Below are positions 52,829 through 61,877 of a stretch of 64,000 nucleotides of DNA, in pieces. The stretch lies in assembly GCA_052379845.1 (NCBI GenBank), contig JBQTCF010000003.1; one strand, given 5' to 3'. The notes beneath the pieces were generated by a model that did not search any database, was not told the origin of the DNA, and saw only the letters and a list, made by a program, of their open reading frames with translations. Source of the DNA: Roseinatronobacter sp052379845. Its GTDB lineage: Bacteria; Pseudomonadota; Alphaproteobacteria; Rhodobacterales; Rhodobacteraceae. A program made the translations under genes and the position numbers. Numbering within the stretch: the first letter of the stretch is position 1; each line of letters begins with the position of its first letter.

Positions 52829-55273
52829 ATGTTCCGCCGTAGCCGACCAGATACACCGCCTGCCCTGACCCGCGCCTTGCGTGGGACATTGGCGGGGATA
52901 TGGGCGGAAAGACTGGCGCGCGCGTTCTGGCCTTTCAGCAGTGTTGTGTTGTTTGCGGCCGCCGCGCTGGGCTTCGGGGTGCAGGACCATTTGCCGCCAT
53001 TCTGGGCGGGGGCGCTGGTGCTTGTGATTTTGGGCGCGGCGCTGGGCAGTTTGCTGGTCGGGGCGTGGCGTCTGCGCGTGCCGTTTTCCGCCGATGCCGC
53101 GCGCCGTCTGGATCAGGCATTGCCGGGGCGGCCGTTGTCCACGCTGGCGGACCATCAGGCCATTGGCGCGCAAGACGCGGCCTCGGCACGGGTGTGGGCC
53201 GTGCATATGGCACGGATGCAGGCGGGGCTTGCGCATGCCACGCCCGTGCGCGGTGATCTGCGGCTGGCGCGGTTTGACCGTTTTGGCCTGCGCTACATCG
53301 CGCTGACGGCATTTACCGTGTCGGTGGTGTTCGGCGCGCCAACGCGGGTTGGGGAAATATCGGATATTGCGCAAATTTCGGGCCGTGCCGAAGCGGTGGC
53401 CCTTGGCCCGTCATGGGAAGCATGGGTGCAGCCGCCCCCCTATACCGGTCGGCCCAGCCTGTATTTGAACGAAGTGGACCGCGCGCGTCTGGACCTGCCG
53501 CAGGGCAGCCGTGTGACTGTGCGGTTTTATGGTCAGCAGGGCGTCATGTCGGTGCATGAAAGCCTGTCGGACCGGGACGCGGCAAACCCTGACGATATGG
53601 CGCAGGATTTCGACATCGAACGTTCTGGCAGGCTAAGTATTCGTGGCCCCGGCGGGCGGGATTGGGAAGTGGTCGCGCTGGCGGACCAGCCCCCTGCTGT
53701 GGCGCTGGACGGTGTGGCAGGGCGCGAACGCGGCGGGTTGATGCGGCAGGATTTCACCGCGCGCGATGATTACGGTGTGGTCGCGGGCCATGTCCATATC
53801 GATATTGATCTGGGCAATGTTCCGCGCGAATTCGGCCTTGCGCTGCCGCCTGAACCCCGCGACGCGCTGACAATGGCCTTGCCATTGCCTGTTTCGGGGT
53901 CGCGCGTGGAATTTTCGGATGCCTTTATCGAAGATTTCTCCCAGCACGCCTGGGCGAACATGCCTGTGACTGTGGCGCTTCAGGTCGAAGATGCGCGTGG
54001 CCAGCATGCGCGGACCGAAGCGCAGGGAATGACATTGCCGGGGCGGCGTTTTTTCGACCCTATGGCGGCAGCCGTCATCGAATTGCGCCGTGACCTGCTG
54101 TGGAACCGTGAAAATGCCGTGCGCGCGGGCCAGTTGATGCGCGCCATCGGCCACCACCCGCAAGACGCCTTTCGCGGGATCGAGGCGCGGATCAGGTTCA
54201 CAGAAACGCGCGATCTGCTGCTGGCCAGTCTGAATGATGGCGGCCTTGACGGGGCCACCCGCGATGATCTGGCGCAGCGCATGTGGGATCTGGCCGTGTT
54301 GCTGGAAGAAGGCGAGTTGGCTGATGCCCGCGAACGGTTGCGCCGTGCACAGGAACGGCTGGACGAAGCCGTGCGCAGCGGCGCAGACCCGTCCGAAGTG
54401 GCCGAGTTGATGGACGAATTGCGCGATGCCATGCGCGCGTATATGCGCCAGCTGGCCGAGCAGCCCCGTGAACGCGGCGAAGCGCCCCCTGACGGCGAAA
54501 GCATGGAAATCACCCAAGACCAGATTCAACAGCTTCTGGACCGCATACAGGAGTTGATGGAAGAAGGCCGGATGGATGAAGCCGCCGAGTTGCTGGCGCA
54601 ATTGCAGGCATTGCTGGAAAACCTGCAAATGGCCGAAGGGCAGGGCGGCGAGGGCATGCCCGGCAATGACGCCATGGAAGGGTTGGGGGACGCGCTGCGC
54701 GAACAACAAAATCTGGCGGATGACACGTTCAACGACCTGCAGGAGCAGTTCCGCAATCGCGAAGACGGGGAAGGGGGCGCCCCCTCTGAGCAGTTGACCG
54801 AGCGCCAGCGCGAACTGGCCGATCAGTTGCGCGACCAGCAGCTTGCCCCCCTGCCCGGCGAGGGCACGCCAGAAGGCGACGCCGCGCTGGAGGCGCTGGA
54901 ACGCGCCCAGCGCGCCATGGAAGACGCCGCGCAATCGCTTGAGGATGGCGACACCAGCGAGGCCCTGAACCGTCAGGCCGATGCCATGGAAGCCATGCGC
55001 GACGGTCTGCGCGCCATGAATGACGCCCGCACCCAGACCCAGCGCGCGCAGCAGCAGCAGCAGGGCGAACAAGGTGCGCAGGGGGGGCGCGACCCACTGG
55101 GCCGTGACCGCAATCAGGGCGGGGATGTGGGCACCGATCAGGATATGTTGCAAGGGGGCGACACCTACCGCCGTGCGCAGGACTTGCTGGACGAATTGCG
55201 CCGCCGGTCTGCCGAACTGGACCGGCCGGAAGTGGAGCTGGACTATCTGCGCCGCCTTCTGGACCGTTTCTGA
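52829..55273 (+). CDS. TIGR02302/DUF4175-family protein
   Basis: The 814-residue protein starts MFRRSRPDTPPALTRALRGT. Two membrane segments at about 30-50 and 60-80 are followed by a third near 150. A periplasmic-type beta region comes next (PPPYTGRPSLYLNEVDRARL near 200), then a very long acidic Gln/Glu/Arg coiled-coil-like C-terminus (residues about 480-740) with repeated LLDRIQELMEEGRMDEAAEL, and QTQRAQQQQQGEQGAQGGRD. The layout fits TIGR02302, an alphaproteobacterial family of unknown function. ATG 52829 has AGAGGG six bases before it; TTG 52826 is possible. It sits between lysA and rplS without overlap. Confidence 0.82.
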   Translation: MFRRSRPDTPPALTRALRGTLAGIWAERLARAFWPFSSVVLFAAAALGFGVQDHLPPFWAGALVLVILGAALGSLLVGAWRLRVPFSADAARRLDQALPGRPLSTLADHQAIGAQDAASARVWAVHMARMQAGLAHATPVRGDLRLARFDRFGLRYIALTAFTVSVVFGAPTRVGEISDIAQISGRAEAVALGPSWEAWVQPPPYTGRPSLYLNEVDRARLDLPQGSRVTVRFYGQQGVMSVHESLSDRDAANPDDMAQDFDIERSGRLSIRGPGGRDWEVVALADQPPAVALDGVAGRERGGLMRQDFTARDDYGVVAGHVHIDIDLGNVPREFGLALPPEPRDALTMALPLPVSGSRVEFSDAFIEDFSQHAWANMPVTVALQVEDARGQHARTEAQGMTLPGRRFFDPMAAAVIELRRDLLWNRENAVRAGQLMRAIGHHPQDAFRGIEARIRFTETRDLLLASLNDGGLDGATRDDLAQRMWDLAVLLEEGELADARERLRRAQERLDEAVRSGADPSEVAELMDELRDAMRAYMRQLAEQPRERGEAPPDGESMEITQDQIQQLLDRIQELMEEGRMDEAAELLAQLQALLENLQMAEGQGGEGMPGNDAMEGLGDALREQQNLADDTFNDLQEQFRNREDGEGGAPSEQLTERQRELADQLRDQQLAPLPGEGTPEGDAALEALERAQRAMEDAAQSLEDGDTSEALNRQADAMEAMRDGLRAMNDARTQTQRAQQQQQGEQGAQGGRDPLGRDRNQGGDVGTDQDMLQGGDTYRRAQDLLDELRRRSAELDRPEVELDYLRRLLDRF

Positions 55274-55526
55274 CGCGGGCATACCCACTTGACGTAACCC
55301 CGCCTGCCGCCTATACGCCACAATGTCTGCGGTCGGATTCGGCCTGCGGACCTTTTTGTATATTGGATGCGCCTGCCGCCTTCGGGCAGGTCTGGTCCGG
55401 CAAGAAGCTGTGAAAGAAAAGCATGACTGACCTCTGGCGGGCACATTGGTGGACCCGGACGAAGACCAGAGCTATCAGACAGCGTTACATCAGCGGGACA
55501 ACCGCGCGATTTTGAAAGGGCTAGCG

Positions 55527-55907
55527 ATGAACCTTATCGCCCAGATCGAAGCCGAGCAGATTGCAGAGCTTGGCAAGGAAATTCCGGATTTCAAGGCGGG
55601 TGATACCATCCGCGTTGGGTATAAAGTGACCGAAGGCACCCGTTCGCGCGTGCAGAACTTCGAAGGTGTGTGCATCGCCCGCAAAGGCGGCGCAGGTATT
55701 GCCGCATCCTTTACTGTGCGCAAGATTTCGTTCGGCGAGGGTGTGGAACGTGTGTTCCCCCTGTATTCAACGAATATCGACAGCATTGCTGTTGTGCGCC
55801 GTGGTCGTGTGCGTCGCGCCAAGCTGTATTATCTGCGTGACCGTCGCGGCAAATCGGCCCGTATCGCAGAAAAGTCCAACTACCGTCCCATGGACGAAAA
55901 AGCTTAA
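55527..55907 (+). CDS. rplS: 50S ribosomal protein L19 (bL19)
   Basis: The 126-residue protein has KEIPDFKAGDTIRVGYKVTE, FEGVCIARKGGAGIAASFTV and VFPLYSTNIDSIAVVRRGRV, then the basic end RRAKLYYLRDRRGKSARI: all bL19 blocks. ATG 55527 follows a GAAAGGG site; an in-frame upstream ATG is not supported by the family start. The usual trmD-rimM-rpsP genes are not directly upstream. rpmE follows by 11 nt in the same transcript. Confidence 0.97.
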   Translation: MNLIAQIEAEQIAELGKEIPDFKAGDTIRVGYKVTEGTRSRVQNFEGVCIARKGGAGIAASFTVRKISFGEGVERVFPLYSTNIDSIAVVRRGRVRRAKLYYLRDRRGKSARIAEKSNYRPMDEKA

Positions 55908-55918
55908 GGAGCGGTCGA

Positions 55919-56140
55919 ATGAAAGCCGATACCCACCCCGATTATCACATAATCAATGTGAAAATGACCGATGGCACCATCGTTCAGATGAAATCGACTT
56001 GGGGCGCCGAAGGCGACACCCTGTCGCTGGATATCGACCCCTCTGTGCACCCCGCATGGACCGGCGGTTCGTCGCGCCTGATGGATGCTGGCGGCCGCGT
56101 GTCGAAGTTCAAGAACAAATATGCCGGTCTGGGTTTCTGA
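55919..56140 (+). CDS. rpmE: 50S ribosomal protein L31 (bL31), C-minus form
   Basis: The 73-residue bL31 starts MKADTHPDYHIINVKMTDGT and ends SKFKNKYAGLGF. The zinc-binding CxxC of the C-plus type is absent; HPAWTGGSSRLMDAGGRVSK keeps the family middle. It is 11 nt behind rplS and closed by an intrinsic terminator. Confidence 0.95.
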   Translation: MKADTHPDYHIINVKMTDGTIVQMKSTWGAEGDTLSLDIDPSVHPAWTGGSSRLMDAGGRVSKFKNKYAGLGF

Positions 56141-56162
56141 AACCCGCTGTCATGACTGTTGC

Positions 56163-56196
56163 AAAAAGGCGCGTTTATCGCGCCTTTTTTGTTTTT
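56163..56196 (+). terminator. Rho-independent terminator of rplS-rpmE
   Basis: AAAAAGGCGCG pairs perfectly with CGCGCCTTTTT around TTTAT, then a T-run (GTTTTT) follows. It is 22 nt behind the rpmE stop. Confidence 0.92.
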
Positions 56197-56286
56197 AATC
56201 ATACGCTTGCCATATGGTTTCGGGTGCTTGCACATATCCGTTACCGCGCATAGAAGGGGGCAGGGGCAACGCATCAGGGCACTCGC

Positions 56287-57096
56287 ATGGCGCATATCAT
56301 CGTGGTCGGCAACGAAAAGGGCGGGTCGGGCAAGTCGACCGTGTCAATGCATGTGTCCGTCGCGCTGGCGCGCATGGGCAAGCGCGTCGGCGCAATGGAT
56401 CTGGACCTGCGCCAGCTCAGTTTCGGGCGCTACATTGAAAACCGCCGTAATTTCATGGCCAAAAGCGGGATTGACCTGCCAATCCAGACATTCCAGCCTT
56501 TGCCCGACATTGACGCAGCCAGCCTGCCGGACGGGGCAAACCTGTCTGATGCGCGCATGTCGGCCGCGCTGGAACTGCTGGAGAAAACCTGCGATTACAT
56601 CATCATCGATTGCCCCGGTGCGCATACACGGCCCAGCCAGTTCGCGCATTCCGTGGCCGATACGTTGATAACGCCCATCAATGACAGCTTCATTGATTTT
56701 GACCTGCTGGCCAGAACCGACCCGGACACAGGCAAGGTGGTGTCCCCGTCCATCTATTCAGAAATGGTCTGGAAGGCCCGTCAGACCCGTGCGCAGGCCG
56801 GGTTGCGCCCGCTGGACTGGATTGTGTTGCGCAACCGTCTGGGCACCGTGGCCATGCATAACAAACGCAAGATCGGTGACGCATTGGAAGAACTGAGCAA
56901 GCGCATCGGGTTTCGCGTGGCCGCCGGGTTCAGCGAACGCGTGGTGTTCCGGGAACTGTTCCCCCGCGGCCTGACCTTGCTGGACCTGCCCGATATTGGC
57001 AATGAAACCATGACTATGTCGCATGTTGCCGCGCGTCAGGAATTGCGCGACCTGTTGGTAACGCTTGAGCTGCCCGATTTGCTGGTCAATATCTGA
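56287..57096 (+). CDS. mipZ: MipZ, division-plane positioning ATPase
   Basis: The 269-residue ParA-like ATPase begins MAHIIVVGNEKGGSGKSTVS with the deviant Walker A KGGSGKST. MDLDLRQLSFGRYIENR is near 38, IIIDCPGAHTRPSQFAHSVA near 100 and DFDLLARTDPDTGKVVSPSI near 137, all typical of MipZ. It forms a gradient from ParB at the poles and keeps FtsZ at midcell. It stands 146 bp behind rpmE, after the terminator, so it has its own promoter. Its 3' end overlaps a small minus-strand ORF by 11 bp. Confidence 0.95.
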   Translation: MAHIIVVGNEKGGSGKSTVSMHVSVALARMGKRVGAMDLDLRQLSFGRYIENRRNFMAKSGIDLPIQTFQPLPDIDAASLPDGANLSDARMSAALELLEKTCDYIIIDCPGAHTRPSQFAHSVADTLITPINDSFIDFDLLARTDPDTGKVVSPSIYSEMVWKARQTRAQAGLRPLDWIVLRNRLGTVAMHNKRKIGDALEELSKRIGFRVAAGFSERVVFRELFPRGLTLLDLPDIGNETMTMSHVAARQELRDLLVTLELPDLLVNI

Positions 57097-57262
57097 AATA
57101 GCCCCGGCAGGGCAAGCGGGCCTCAAGGTCATTTGACATCCGTTCAAGGCGCATATCGATCTTGTCGCAGCTTTGGCCTGCATCGGGTCTTTTGCCACCC
57201 ATCAGCGCGGCGAACACTGCGCCAATGCGAAAGCTGTCAGTATCATTTTGAAAACCGGCCAT
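57086..57262 (-). CDS. Possible small protein, 58 residues, unknown
   Basis: The frame begins MAGFQNDTDSFRIGAVFAAL and ends LEARLPCRGYFRY. It has a good ribosome-binding site (AAGGGAAG, five bases upstream). A near-CtrA element (GTAA-N7-TTAA, 57327-57341) lies 65-79 bp upstream. I do not recognise a family, and it overlaps the mipZ 3' end by 11 bp on the opposite strand. It may be real; evidence is limited to start signals and an acceptable composition. Confidence 0.4.
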   Translation of the reverse strand: MAGFQNDTDSFRIGAVFAALMGGKRPDAGQSCDKIDMRLERMSNDLEARLPCRGYFRY

Positions 57263-57432
57263 TTTCTTCCCTTTGCCCGCGTGTTCCGGCGCGTGTGTCA
57301 TGTCGCAAACGCCGCGCCCTTCCGGGGTAATTTCTGGTTAACTGCTGTGGCGGGAATATGGCCGTTGAATGGAACCTCTGTGGCGCTGGCATTGCCCGAA
57401 CGGCGCGCGCTTGGCAAGAGGGCGCTTTTGCG

Positions 57433-58020
57433 TCAAATCCTGCGGCAGGCGCGCAATTGTTGATCATACATTTGGGCCCGTGACGCCACCCGGTCGGCGA
57501 CGCCCAGCAACCATGGTTTGGCATTATATGACCCGCGCGCAAAGCCCGTATGCCCGTCATGATAGGCAAGATACAGGTTGCGCGCATCATTTAGCGCAAT
57601 CCCGTTGCGTTCGCGGGATTTGTTGGAATACCAGCCCACAAAATCCGTTGCATCCCTGATATTGGTGCGTGTGGCGCGGCGGTTGCCGGTTTCGCGCTGG
57701 TATTCTTCCCATGTGCCGTCCAGCGCCTGCGAATATCCAAGCGCTGAGGATTGGCGCCCCATGGGGATAACGCCCAAAGTGTAGCGCACCGGCGTGCGCG
57801 CGTCCCCGATGAAGCGGCTTTCGGCATGGATAATCGCCATCTGGACGGGAATTGAAACGCCCCAGCGCCGTTCTGTTGCGCGCATGGCCGCGAAATACTG
57901 CGGGCGTTCCGTTGCCAGCAGGCAGGCGTTGTCCAGGTTGCGCGGTGCAGAAAACTGCTGCCTGCCACCACATGCGGCCAAAAGGGCCACGACGAAAAGA
58001 AGTGCGTATGCTCTGCTCAT
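57433..58020 (-). CDS. Lytic transglycosylase-like lipoprotein
   Basis: The 195-residue protein has a lipoprotein signal (MSRAYALLFVVALLAACGGR, lipobox LAAC). It also has an SLT-like catalytic fold: IIHAESRF near residue 63 holds the catalytic Glu, ALGYSQALDGTWEEYQ near 93 the Gly-Tyr-x-Gln motif, and LYLAYHDGHTGFARGSYN near 150 the typical ending. It would cleave peptidoglycan from the outer-membrane side. It is divergent from motB, so a role in wall remodelling for flagellar assembly is possible. A CtrA-like box lies in the shared promoter gap. Confidence 0.85.
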   Translation of the reverse strand: MSRAYALLFVVALLAACGGRQQFSAPRNLDNACLLATERPQYFAAMRATERRWGVSIPVQMAIIHAESRFIGDARTPVRYTLGVIPMGRQSSALGYSQALDGTWEEYQRETGNRRATRTNIRDATDFVGWYSNKSRERNGIALNDARNLYLAYHDGHTGFARGSYNAKPWLLGVADRVASRAQMYDQQLRACRRI

Positions 58021-58161
58021 GACTGCCTCGGGGTTTTTCTTTTATCATATCGGTTTTTGCGCTGAATGAAAGCCTGCCTTGGCCTGATGCGTCTTCTGAA
58101 TGGGGGCATTTCGCCGGATCTGGCGCGTTCGTGAACACAGCAACGCCCCGGCTTCCGGTTC

Positions 58162-58176
58162 TTAACGATATTTTCA
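58162..58176. promoter_or_regulatory. Near-consensus CtrA box before motB
   Basis: TTAA-N7-TTCA (7 of 8 fixed bases) lies 46-60 bp upstream of the motB ATG and in the divergent gap with the transglycosylase gene. Confidence 0.45.
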
Positions 58177-58221
58177 AGAACTGCGCATATTCTGCCCGAT
58201 GGGTGAATATAGGTGGGTGTG

Positions 58222-59010
58222 ATGCAAAAAACTGACAATGTCAGGCCGATTATTATCAAGCGCAAGAAAGTCGTTGGTGGCGGGGGCCATCACGGGGGCG
58301 CATGGAAGGTGGCCTATGCGGATTTTGTGACCGCGATGATGGCGTTTTTCCTGATGCTGTGGTTGTTGGGGTCGGCTGATGATGAACAGCGCAAGGGTAT
58401 CGCGGATTATTTCGCGCCAACGCTAAGCTTTCAAAGCAGGTCTTCGGGCGCGGATGGTGTTCTGGGGGGGGCGTCCATGTCGGAAGACACCTCCTTGACC
58501 GATGATATTGCCAGCCGCGGCCAGTCGCAGGGGGAAGACACCTTGCTTGAAGACCTTGCAGAGACATTTCAGGCCATGTCCGGCCAAAGCGCGCAATATG
58601 AACAAGCGCTGCAGCATGTGAATATCAAGCTGACAGACGAAGGCCTTGTTGTCGAGATTTTCGATCTGCCAGAATCCCACCTGTTTGACGCGCGCAGCGC
58701 GCAGCCCAATCCGGTGTTGGGGGTCGTGCTTGACGTGCTGCGCGACGTGTTCGGGATGGTTACCAACCCGATTGCCATCAACGCACATTCGGCCGCGTTT
58801 CCGTCTGTTGTGCTGGAAAATCCGGTCTGGACGCTGAGCGTAGACCGCGCGCAAGCGGTGCGCGAGTTGCTGACCAGCCGTGGTCTGGCCGAAGTGCGCA
58901 TGCACCGGGTGACCGGGCATGCCGACCGCAGCCTTGCGGTTGCCGCCAATGCCATGGACGTGCGCAACAACCGCCTTGAAATCATCTTGTTGCGCAGCAA
59001 AGGCGGCTAG
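58222..59010 (+). CDS. motB: MotB-type flagellar stator protein
   Basis: The 262-residue protein starts with a basic leader (MQKTDNVRPIIIKRKKVVGG) and the MotB signature GGAWKVAYADFVTAMMAFFL near residue 29. This holds the proton-carrying Asp (YADF) at the start of the single membrane helix. The C-terminal OmpA-like domain has LSVDRAQAVRELLTSRGL and NNRLEIILL. It anchors the stator to peptidoglycan. ATG 58222 follows AGGTGGG. No motA is next to it; in related genomes motA lies elsewhere in the flagellar cluster. Confidence 0.93.
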   Translation: MQKTDNVRPIIIKRKKVVGGGGHHGGAWKVAYADFVTAMMAFFLMLWLLGSADDEQRKGIADYFAPTLSFQSRSSGADGVLGGASMSEDTSLTDDIASRGQSQGEDTLLEDLAETFQAMSGQSAQYEQALQHVNIKLTDEGLVVEIFDLPESHLFDARSAQPNPVLGVVLDVLRDVFGMVTNPIAINAHSAAFPSVVLENPVWTLSVDRAQAVRELLTSRGLAEVRMHRVTGHADRSLAVAANAMDVRNNRLEIILLRSKGG

Positions 59011-59019
59011 TGCCGCGAA

Positions 59020-59034
59020 TTAGCGTGTTATTAA
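59020..59034. promoter_or_regulatory. Near-consensus CtrA box before flgE
   Basis: TTAG-N7-TTAA (7 of 8 fixed bases) lies 51-65 bp upstream of the flgE ATG, just behind the motB stop. Confidence 0.45.
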
Positions 59035-59084
59035 CGCAGACCGCGCAGAATGCAGGTAAGAATCATGATGTGCATGGAGTGGAT

Positions 59085-60398
59085 ATGAGCATTTCTTCGT
59101 CGATGAACGCGGGCATTGCGGGCTTGCGGGCCAATTCAACCCGGTTGGGGACCATCTCGGACAATATCGCAAATTCGGCAACGCATGGGTATCGGCGGTC
59201 TGAAACTGCGTTTCATTCCATGGTTGTCGGGTCCGGTGTGGCCGGGCAGGGGGCGTATTCGGCCGGTGGTGTCCGGTCATCGACCTTCCGTCAGGTGGAT
59301 CAGGGCGGTTCACTTATGGGAACGCAGAATTCCACCGATCTTGCGCTTTCGGGGCGGGGGTTCTTTCCCGTGACCACGGAATTGGGCGCGCGCCTGAATG
59401 ACGGGACATCCCCGCTTATGCTGTCACCAACCGGGTCGTTCCGGCAAGACAGCACTGGTATCATGCGCGATTCTGCCGGAAACGCATTGCTGGGCTGGCC
59501 GGTCAACCCCGACGGGACTGTGCCGGTTTTCCCGCGCGACAACATCTCTGGCCTGCGCCCCGTCCGTGTGGAAGTGAACCAGCAAGTGTCTGTTGCAACC
59601 AGTGTTGTCAATCTTGGCGTCAACCTGCCTGCCGCCGCCACATTGCCTGATGCGTCCGGCGACCCGCATCTTATGTCCATCGACTATTTCAATGCGGTCG
59701 GGCTGGCTGGAAAGCTGTCTGTGGAATTCACCCCGCAGATTAACCCGCTGGGACCAACCAATATGTGGTCGATGACCTTGACGGAACAGGGCACAGGGGA
59801 CTTGCTGGGTACCTATACGTTGCAATTCAATGACGCGCCGGGGATTGGTGGAACGCTGCAGGCCGTTACGCGCACCAGTGTTGAAGGTCAGGATTATGAC
59901 CCGGCAACCGGAGCTTTTGAAGTTGATGTTGCGGGGCAACCGATCAGCTTTGTTGTCGGGAATTATGGCGAATACGGCAGTATGGTCCAGCGCGGCGTGA
60001 ATTTTTCCCCCGTTGGGGTGGAACAAAACGGTTTTGGGTCGGGCAATATGGTCGGCCTGACTGTTGACGCTGCCGGAAACCTTGATGCTGTCTATGATCA
60101 GGGGTTTCGTAGAACCTTGTTCCGCATCCCGATTGTAGATGTGCCCAATCCGAATGGTCTGACGGCATTGAACAACCAGGCATTCCAGGTATCGCGTGAC
60201 AGTGGCCCGTTCTTCTTGTGGGATGCAGGCACCGGCCCTGTGGGTGAAGTGGTCGGGTATGCGTTGCAGGAATCCGCAACTGATGTCGCGGCGGAACTGA
60301 CTGCCCTGATCCAGACACAGCGGGCCTATTCGTCTAATGCGAAGGTTATTCAGACTGTGGACGAAATGTTCCAGGAAACGACAAATATCAAACGCTGA
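59085..60398 (+). CDS. flgE: Flagellar hook protein FlgE
   Basis: The 437-residue protein begins MSISSSMNAGIAGLRANSTR and has the rod/hook N-terminal motif SDNIANSATHGYRRSE. A hook body follows (GVRSSTFRQVDQGGSLMGTQ, STDLALSGRGFFPVT). The FlgE C-terminus includes ALQESATDVAAELTALIQTQ and AYSSNAKVIQTVDEMFQETT. It is exported by the flagellar T3SS and polymerises into the hook. The ATG 59085 follows GGAGTGGAT. It is 32 nt before flgK. Confidence 0.94.
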   Translation: MSISSSMNAGIAGLRANSTRLGTISDNIANSATHGYRRSETAFHSMVVGSGVAGQGAYSAGGVRSSTFRQVDQGGSLMGTQNSTDLALSGRGFFPVTTELGARLNDGTSPLMLSPTGSFRQDSTGIMRDSAGNALLGWPVNPDGTVPVFPRDNISGLRPVRVEVNQQVSVATSVVNLGVNLPAAATLPDASGDPHLMSIDYFNAVGLAGKLSVEFTPQINPLGPTNMWSMTLTEQGTGDLLGTYTLQFNDAPGIGGTLQAVTRTSVEGQDYDPATGAFEVDVAGQPISFVVGNYGEYGSMVQRGVNFSPVGVEQNGFGSGNMVGLTVDAAGNLDAVYDQGFRRTLFRIPIVDVPNPNGLTALNNQAFQVSRDSGPFFLWDAGTGPVGEVVGYALQESATDVAAELTALIQTQRAYSSNAKVIQTVDEMFQETTNIKR

Positions 60399-60430
60399 CT
60401 TTGTCTTTTGGTTGAAGAAGGTACCCTGTC

Positions 60431-61876
60431 ATGTCTTTGTCGACAGCGCTCAACTCAGCGGCCAGCGGGCTGCAACTTTCATCGCGTGGCGCGCAGGTCG
60501 TGGCCGACAATATTGCAAATGCCAATACCGAAGGTTTTGGCGTGCGCTCCTTGTCGCAAGCGGCGCGTATCACGGGCACTTCCGGCAGTGGCGTAATGAT
60601 GACGGGTATCGCCCGCGATTCTGATCCTGCCTTGCTGACGGAACTCCGCGGGGCGAATGCGGCGCAGGCAAAGACAGGCAACCTTATGGATTTCTGGGCC
60701 AGCATGGAATCCAGCATCGGCATTCCGGGTGATGCAGGTAGCCTTGCAACACGCATCACCAGTTTGGAAAGTGCGTTCAAGCAAGCCTCGGCGCAGCCGG
60801 AATCCACCTCGGCCTTGCAAAAAGTCGTGCAAGCCGCAGACAGCCTTGTCACCAAACTCACTGATATCGACAGCGGCTTGCAGCTTTCGCGTGACCGCGC
60901 CGATGCAAGCATCGCGCATGATGTGGGCCTTCTGAATTCGATTTTCGATCAGGTCGATAAACTCAATTCCGACATCGCGCGCCAGAAACTTGCAGGCGGG
61001 TATCCACACTCACTCGAGGATATGCGTCAGAACCTCATTGACCAGGCCTCATCTATCATCCCGCTGAAAGAGATTTCCCGCCCCGATGGACGTTCCATGC
61101 TTCTTGGGGCGGATGGCACTGTTTTTGTCGATCGCGATGTGACGCGTATCGAATTCCAGCGCACCCCTTCCCCTACGGCGGGCGAGTCCGTGGGGGCTGG
61201 TGACCTTGGACGCCTTGTGATCAACGGGCGCACTGTGAGTGCAACAAATCCTTTGCTGCAATCCGGCAGTATCGGCAGTGCCTTTGACATCCGCGATGGA
61301 CTTGCCCCGCAGATGCAACAGCAGCTTGACGAATTCTCTGCTGATCTGGTCAGCAGATTCGCTGATTCCGGGCTAGATGCCAGCATCCCGGCAGGGGCCT
61401 TCGGTCTGTTTGCTGTGGCGAATGAAACAACGATGCCCCCAACCTTGGCCGGCATATCGGGCCGACTGGTCGTCAACCCCGCGCTCACCCCTGCGGACAG
61501 TTCCAACGCCTGGCGTGTCAGGGACGGGCTTTATGCGGCAACACCTGGCGCTGTGTCAGAAAATGCGGTGATTTCCGGGATGATTGATGCGCTTTCGTCT
61601 TTCTCGGCTGTGGGCGCGGGGGGCGGGCCAAACGCGGATGTCCAAGGTCATGCGGCTGCATTTCTTTCGCAGACAGCGACGCAGCGACTGATCGTCGAGA
61701 CCGAGACTGCCTATACATCTGGCCGTGTTGCGGGGCTTCAGGAACTGCTTGGCGGGCGTGGTGTGGACACGGATGCCGAACTCCAGAAACTTTTGGTTCT
61801 GGAAAAATCCTATGCTGCAAATGCACGTGTCATGGCCGCTGCTGATAGCATGCTGCGCACTTTGTTGGAGATGTAA
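60431..61876 (+). CDS. flgK: Flagellar hook-filament junction protein FlgK (HAP1)
   Basis: The 481-residue protein begins MSLSTALNSAASGLQLSSRG, then VVADNIANANTEGFGVRS, the shared axial-protein start. SFSAVGAGGGPNADVQ is near 395, and the C-terminus LQKLLVLEKSYAANARVMAA is the coiled-coil end of FlgK. It caps the hook for filament attachment. The stop is followed one base later by the flgL start. Confidence 0.93.
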   Translation: MSLSTALNSAASGLQLSSRGAQVVADNIANANTEGFGVRSLSQAARITGTSGSGVMMTGIARDSDPALLTELRGANAAQAKTGNLMDFWASMESSIGIPGDAGSLATRITSLESAFKQASAQPESTSALQKVVQAADSLVTKLTDIDSGLQLSRDRADASIAHDVGLLNSIFDQVDKLNSDIARQKLAGGYPHSLEDMRQNLIDQASSIIPLKEISRPDGRSMLLGADGTVFVDRDVTRIEFQRTPSPTAGESVGAGDLGRLVINGRTVSATNPLLQSGSIGSAFDIRDGLAPQMQQQLDEFSADLVSRFADSGLDASIPAGAFGLFAVANETTMPPTLAGISGRLVVNPALTPADSSNAWRVRDGLYAATPGAVSENAVISGMIDALSSFSAVGAGGGPNADVQGHAAAFLSQTATQRLIVETETAYTSGRVAGLQELLGGRGVDTDAELQKLLVLEKSYAANARVMAAADSMLRTLLEM

Positions 61877-61877
61877 G

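Noticed and set aside
53633..55444. 603-codon open frame on the minus strand opposite the TIGR02302 gene
   Set aside because: Antisense shadow of a gene with clear domain layout; it merely mirrors the Gln/Glu codons.
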